Below, one piece after another: positions 61,419 through 64,000 of a stretch of 64,000 nucleotides of DNA. Location of the stretch: NCBI RefSeq assembly GCF_035486915.1, contig NZ_DATHMR010000020.1:1-64000 (forward strand). Reading direction: 5' to 3'. Position 1 is the first letter of the stretch, and every line of letters begins with the position of its first letter. The notes under the pieces were generated by a model that was not told where the DNA came from, made no database searches, and worked only from the letters and a program-made list of their open reading frames with translations. The translations under genes and the position numbers were made by a program. This DNA comes from Dyella_B sp035486915. GTDB lineage: Bacteria; Pseudomonadota; Gammaproteobacteria; Xanthomonadales; Rhodanobacteraceae.

Positions 61419-61811
61419 TGTGTAAGTCTGCTGCGCGCAGCCAGCAAGCACTTCATCGAGCGAGGCATCCACGTTCAACTCGAACACGTGATTGTCGTAG
61501 TCGGTGAAATACAGCGCGGTGTCTTTCCGCGCCATGTAATGCTCGACGTCGAACGTCGTGAGCTTGTCTGCGCAGGCGGTCAGCTCATCCTGACTGACGT
61601 GCAATGAAATGTGATCGCCATTACGCACGGAAGGACCATCGCCCTGACGCAGCGCAAACCATAGGCCGCCGAATTTCGCAAAGCTTTGCGGGTGACCGCC
61701 GTCATCTGGACGTGGCGGAACGATTCGTGCGCCGAGCACCCCGGCAAATAGTTCTGCAGTGCGAGCGGGATCACGCACGACCAGTGCGATGTGACTGATG
61801 GACGCGACCAT
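61407..61811 (-). CDS. VOC family protein (FosX-like)
   Basis: Metal-dependent vicinal oxygen chelate protein of 134 aa. The pattern ISHIALVVRDPARTAELF, GDHISLHVSQDEL and YFTDYDNHVFELNVDASLDEVL provides the His-His-Glu metal site and matches FosX/glyoxalase-like proteins in size and order. FosX hydrolyses fosfomycin, but many relatives have other substrates, so a resistance role is not claimed. ATG 61811 is used; the frame extends to 62072 without conservation. It converges on ilvA with a 12-nt overlap and is divergent from ubiA. Confidence 0.85.
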   Translation of the reverse strand: MVASISHIALVVRDPARTAELFAGVLGARIVPPRPDDGGHPQSFAKFGGLWFALRQGDGPSVRNGDHISLHVSQDELTACADKLTTFDVEHYMARKDTALYFTDYDNHVFELNVDASLDEVLAGCAQQTYTLHA

Positions 61812-61943
61812 GAATAACCCGACTCCCCAAGCGTAATGGTCGATCCTAGACCGTTCACGTACTGGCGGGCAATCTACCTCAAAGCACGGCTCGGTGGGAT
61901 TACGCACACTTTCCCGGTAAGGGGAGCACGTTACACTTGTGGG

Positions 61944-62966
61944 ATGGCACCGACCTCTCGCAAACGCCCAAGGCGATCTCCTTCGGCACCGACCGTTAGC
62001 CGCACCCGCCCGGTTCAGCCGATGGTGCGCAAGGTGCAGCAGCCGGCCGACAGCTCCACGCATGCTTCGCACGTGCTGGATTGGTTGCTGCAGAAGCTGC
62101 CCACAGGCTATCGCGAAAAAGTACGCGACATTCTTGTACTTACGCGCATGGATCGGCCGATCGGCGCACTCTTGCTGCTGTGGCCGACGTGGTGGGCGCT
62201 ATGGCTGGCCGCCAACGATTTCCCGCCCTGGAAGCCATGGCTGATTTTCACGCTGGGCGTTTTTGCCATGCGTGCGGCCGGATGTGCCATTAACGATTAC
62301 GCGGATCGCAACCTGGATCCTCAGGTAGCCCGCACGGCCGGCCGGCCGATCGCTGCCGGCCGGGTCACCCCACGCGAAGCCCTGATCGTGTTCGTTGCCT
62401 TGCTGGCGTTTGCCTTTCTGCTGGTACTGCTGACCAATCCGCTGACGATCAAACTGTCGTTTATCGGCGCCGCTCTTGCAGCGCTGTATCCGTTTACAAA
62501 GCGATACACCGATCTACCGCAGGTCGTTCTCGGCGCCGCATTCGGCTGGTCGATTCCGATGGCGTTTGCCGCGATTCAAAACACCGTGCCGCCGGTGGGC
62601 TGGCTGCTATTTATCGCAAACATTCTATGGTCGGTGATTTACGACACCGAATACGCGATGGTCGATCGCGATGACGATATCAAGGCAGGTGCACGCTCCA
62701 CCGCCATTTTGTTTGGCGATGCGGATGTACCGATCATCGGCGTTCTGATGGGCACATTCGTCATTGCGTTGGTGATGATCGGCACACGCGTAAAATTGGA
62801 ATGGCCGTTTTGGCTGGCCATCGTCGCTGCAGTGGCACTGTTTGGCTGGCAACTGTGGCTGATTCGCAACCGCGAGCGCGACGCCTGCCTGAAGGCGTTT
62901 CGCCACAACAACTGGCTTGGCTTGACGGTCTGGATTGGTATCGCGCTCGCACTGGCGGTGCGCTGA
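61944..62966 (+). CDS. ubiA: 4-hydroxybenzoate octaprenyltransferase
   Basis: Membrane prenyltransferase of ubiquinone synthesis with about nine helices. Both aspartate-rich motifs are intact: NDYADRNLD and DTEYAMVDRDDD. The core matches UbiA (about 290 aa); the predicted 340 aa includes about 65 extra N-terminal residues rich in Arg, Pro and Ser. Starts at 61944 (ATG, just after a -10-like TACACT at 61932, so possibly leaderless) or 62022 (MVRKVQQPAD) are both possible. The longer form is annotated, with the start uncertain. Ubiquinone genes ubiE and ubiA are both in the window but not adjacent. Confidence 0.93.
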   Translation: MAPTSRKRPRRSPSAPTVSRTRPVQPMVRKVQQPADSSTHASHVLDWLLQKLPTGYREKVRDILVLTRMDRPIGALLLLWPTWWALWLAANDFPPWKPWLIFTLGVFAMRAAGCAINDYADRNLDPQVARTAGRPIAAGRVTPREALIVFVALLAFAFLLVLLTNPLTIKLSFIGAALAALYPFTKRYTDLPQVVLGAAFGWSIPMAFAAIQNTVPPVGWLLFIANILWSVIYDTEYAMVDRDDDIKAGARSTAILFGDADVPIIGVLMGTFVIALVMIGTRVKLEWPFWLAIVAAVALFGWQLWLIRNRERDACLKAFRHNNWLGLTVWIGIALALAVR

Positions 62967-63480
62967 CTTTCAGCGTCCGGGAATCGGCGCACGCGCAAGT
63001 GCCCAAACATCGATGTCTCGGACGAATAGTTATCGAAAATTAATTTAATTAATATTAATTTAACAAGAGGTCAAGTGTTCGTCGTCATTCTGCCAAGAGA
63101 GCACCGCAGGTGCAGGCAGGAGCAACTTCTGCCGAGATCGGGCTAGGGATTTCTGAGTAAATGCCACTGTGCGTTTGACAATCATGATGCTCGGCGCCTT
63201 TTCTTTGCGCCGATCAAACACTGGGGCGAACATGTGGAAGACGGCATCCCCACAGCGAACGCTTCAGGAGCTCAAGCGGCTTCCGGGCCTATCAAGTGGA
63301 CTCGTCAGGTGGCCGATATCGGATTGGAATACATTGTTTGCACTCCCATATAGAGCCCAGTGGCGAACCTACACTCGTAGAGGTCTGTCCAAGACTCTAG
63401 ATGAACAAGCTAGACCGGTGCTGCCGTGTTGCGCCGTCGTAAAAATGAGTTCAAAGTGAATACGCGATAAGGGAGCGACT
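62967..63480. other. AT-richer intergenic region
   Basis: About 510 bp with lower GC than the rest. At 63038-63061 AAATTAAT and ATTAATTT are inverted around a short AT core. At 63191-63213 TCGGCGC and GCGCCGA form a 7-bp hairpin with a 9-nt loop. The open frame 63169-63459 starts with GTG, has no ribosome binding site and no family match, so it is not called. No complete gene is seen. Confidence 0.5.
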
Positions 63481-63777
63481 ATGGCGACGACCAAAAATTT
63501 GGATCCAGTTGTCCTGAAGGCTCTTAAAGACTTGAATGTTGCTGACGCCAATCTCTCGCTCCAAGAGCAAATTGCGAAGCTGATTCAGGTTATCGAACAG
63601 ATTACCGCGGAACAGCAACTGGCAAATCGGGAGCGAGCGCTACGCGCATCTCCGGACGGGATGTACGTGCGCAACAATGCGGGCACGTTCATATCGGAGA
63701 GCGAAGCGAAAGAGGCATTGGAAACGATCCAGCGCCTGGATGGCCAAAAGACAGGAGCGGAAAAAAATGCCGCCTAA
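63481..63777 (+). CDS. small hypothetical protein
   Basis: Unrecognised protein of 98 aa, soluble, with mostly helical composition. Gln, Glu and Ala are abundant (QEQIAKLIQVIEQITAEQQL), with a central YVRNNAGTFIS. A good ribosome binding site (GGGAG) lies 7-11 nt upstream of ATG 63481, which supports its being real. Its stop overlaps the start of a possible 12-codon frame. It is in the AT-richer stretch and adjacent to an unknown membrane protein gene at 63827, so the two may form an operon. Confidence 0.65.
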   Translation: MATTKNLDPVVLKALKDLNVADANLSLQEQIAKLIQVIEQITAEQQLANRERALRASPDGMYVRNNAGTFISESEAKEALETIQRLDGQKTGAEKNAA

Positions 63778-63826
63778 GCAGAGGCCTACCATCCTTACGA
63801 TGTGAGCGATCACAGGGAGAGGGAGC

Positions 63827-64000
63827 GTGAGCGAAGGGGGCGATACATCGCTGGTCGGAATACTGCCGCTTCTCGCAGCAGGGTTTATTTTCAATAACAT
63901 TTACTATGCAACGAAATTTCGGCTGTCCAAAGCTGACGGTCAGCGTTTGTTCTTTTCATGCGTAATCACGGGCTTCGTAATTGGAGTCATCGCATTCTTG
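63827..64000 (+). CDS. membrane protein of unknown function (3' end outside window)
   Basis: First 58 codons of a membrane protein starting at GTG 63827 with GGAGAGGG just upstream. It has a helix near residues 9-22 (LVGILPLLAAGFIF) and another beginning about residue 42 (FFSCVITGFVIGVIAF), with the connecting loop NNIYYATKFRLSKADGQR between them. I do not recognise the family. Codon use is less GC-rich than the core genes of the window. It lies 49 nt downstream of the small hypothetical gene. Confidence 0.6.
   Translation, partial: MSEGGDTSLVGILPLLAAGFIFNNIYYATKFRLSKADGQRLFFSCVITGFVIGVIAFL

Noticed and set aside
63169..63459. 96-codon frame in the AT-richer region
   Set aside because: GTG start without ribosome binding site, uneven composition and no family resemblance; could be reconsidered with transcript data.
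1..64000. CRISPR arrays, tRNA or rRNA genes, prophage and complete insertion sequences
   Set aside because: No regularly spaced repeats, cloverleaf-like intergenic sequences or transposase/integrase frames were seen by reading, though a computational scan would be needed to exclude weak cases.

Overview
The window is about 64 kb of high-GC, gene-dense gammaproteobacterial chromosome. Gene content points to the Xanthomonadales, most likely a Rhodanobacteraceae member of the Dyella/Frateuria/Rhodanobacter kind. The evidence is a PLD-type PssA, PlsB, RdgC, TtcA, UbiE and UbiA, a gamma-type branched-chain amino acid cluster, and many lipoproteins with Ala/Pro-rich linkers. No rRNA, tRNA, CRISPR array, prophage or complete insertion sequence was recognised.

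Layout. 1-5.3 kb: the end of a fatty acid desaturase gene, then a Gld-like ABC exporter operon that runs into mutM. 5.3-12.9 kb: an unrecognised protein, tdk, rep, a BluB-type enzyme, an AI-2E-family permease, a class C acid phosphatase and a lipoprotein, with a candidate small RNA between the last two. 13-16 kb: plsB, preceded by a 268-bp nested fold-back element whose right arm contains the plsB start codon. 16-22.6 kb: a LysR regulator divergent from a six-gene acyl-CoA catabolic operon resembling levulinate/4-hydroxyacid (lva/ACAD10-ACAD11) systems. 22.7-25.7 kb: a subtilisin-type lipoprotein autotransporter. 26.3-29.4 kb: four exported or lipid-anchored proteins (DsrE-like, orphan solute-binding protein, diheme cytochrome, TsdA-like cytochrome) in one tight operon. 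29.5-48.4 kb: mostly housekeeping and single genes (ubiE, two GSTs, an Lrp/EamA pair, a DUF3300 lipoprotein, pip, an epimerase-DoxX fusion, an M1 aminopeptidase, a YgjP-type peptidase, rdgC, an aromatic aminotransferase, ttcA, pssA).

48.9-61.4 kb is a branched-chain amino acid super-operon: leader peptide and attenuator, then leuA-ilvE-leuC-leuD-leuB-ilvD-ilvC-ilvG-ilvM-ilvA. Most junctions are 4-nt ATGA overlaps. Between them these ten genes cover every step from threonine and pyruvate to isoleucine, valine and leucine. The leader peptide has a dense run of Leu/Val/Ile codons. A perfect 8-bp antiterminator pairing competes with a strong intrinsic terminator, so classical attenuation is well supported. 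The last kilobases hold a FosX-like VOC protein, ubiA and then an AT-richer stretch with two unknown small genes that looks like the edge of an accessory region.

The most unusual items are the sulfur/redox cassette at 26.3-29.4 kb, the fold-back elements sharing GAGCCTGTCT ends (6.84 kb and 12.96 kb), the lva-like operon and the complete BCAA super-operon. All functional names rest on reading motifs and overall similarity by eye; no database search was run.
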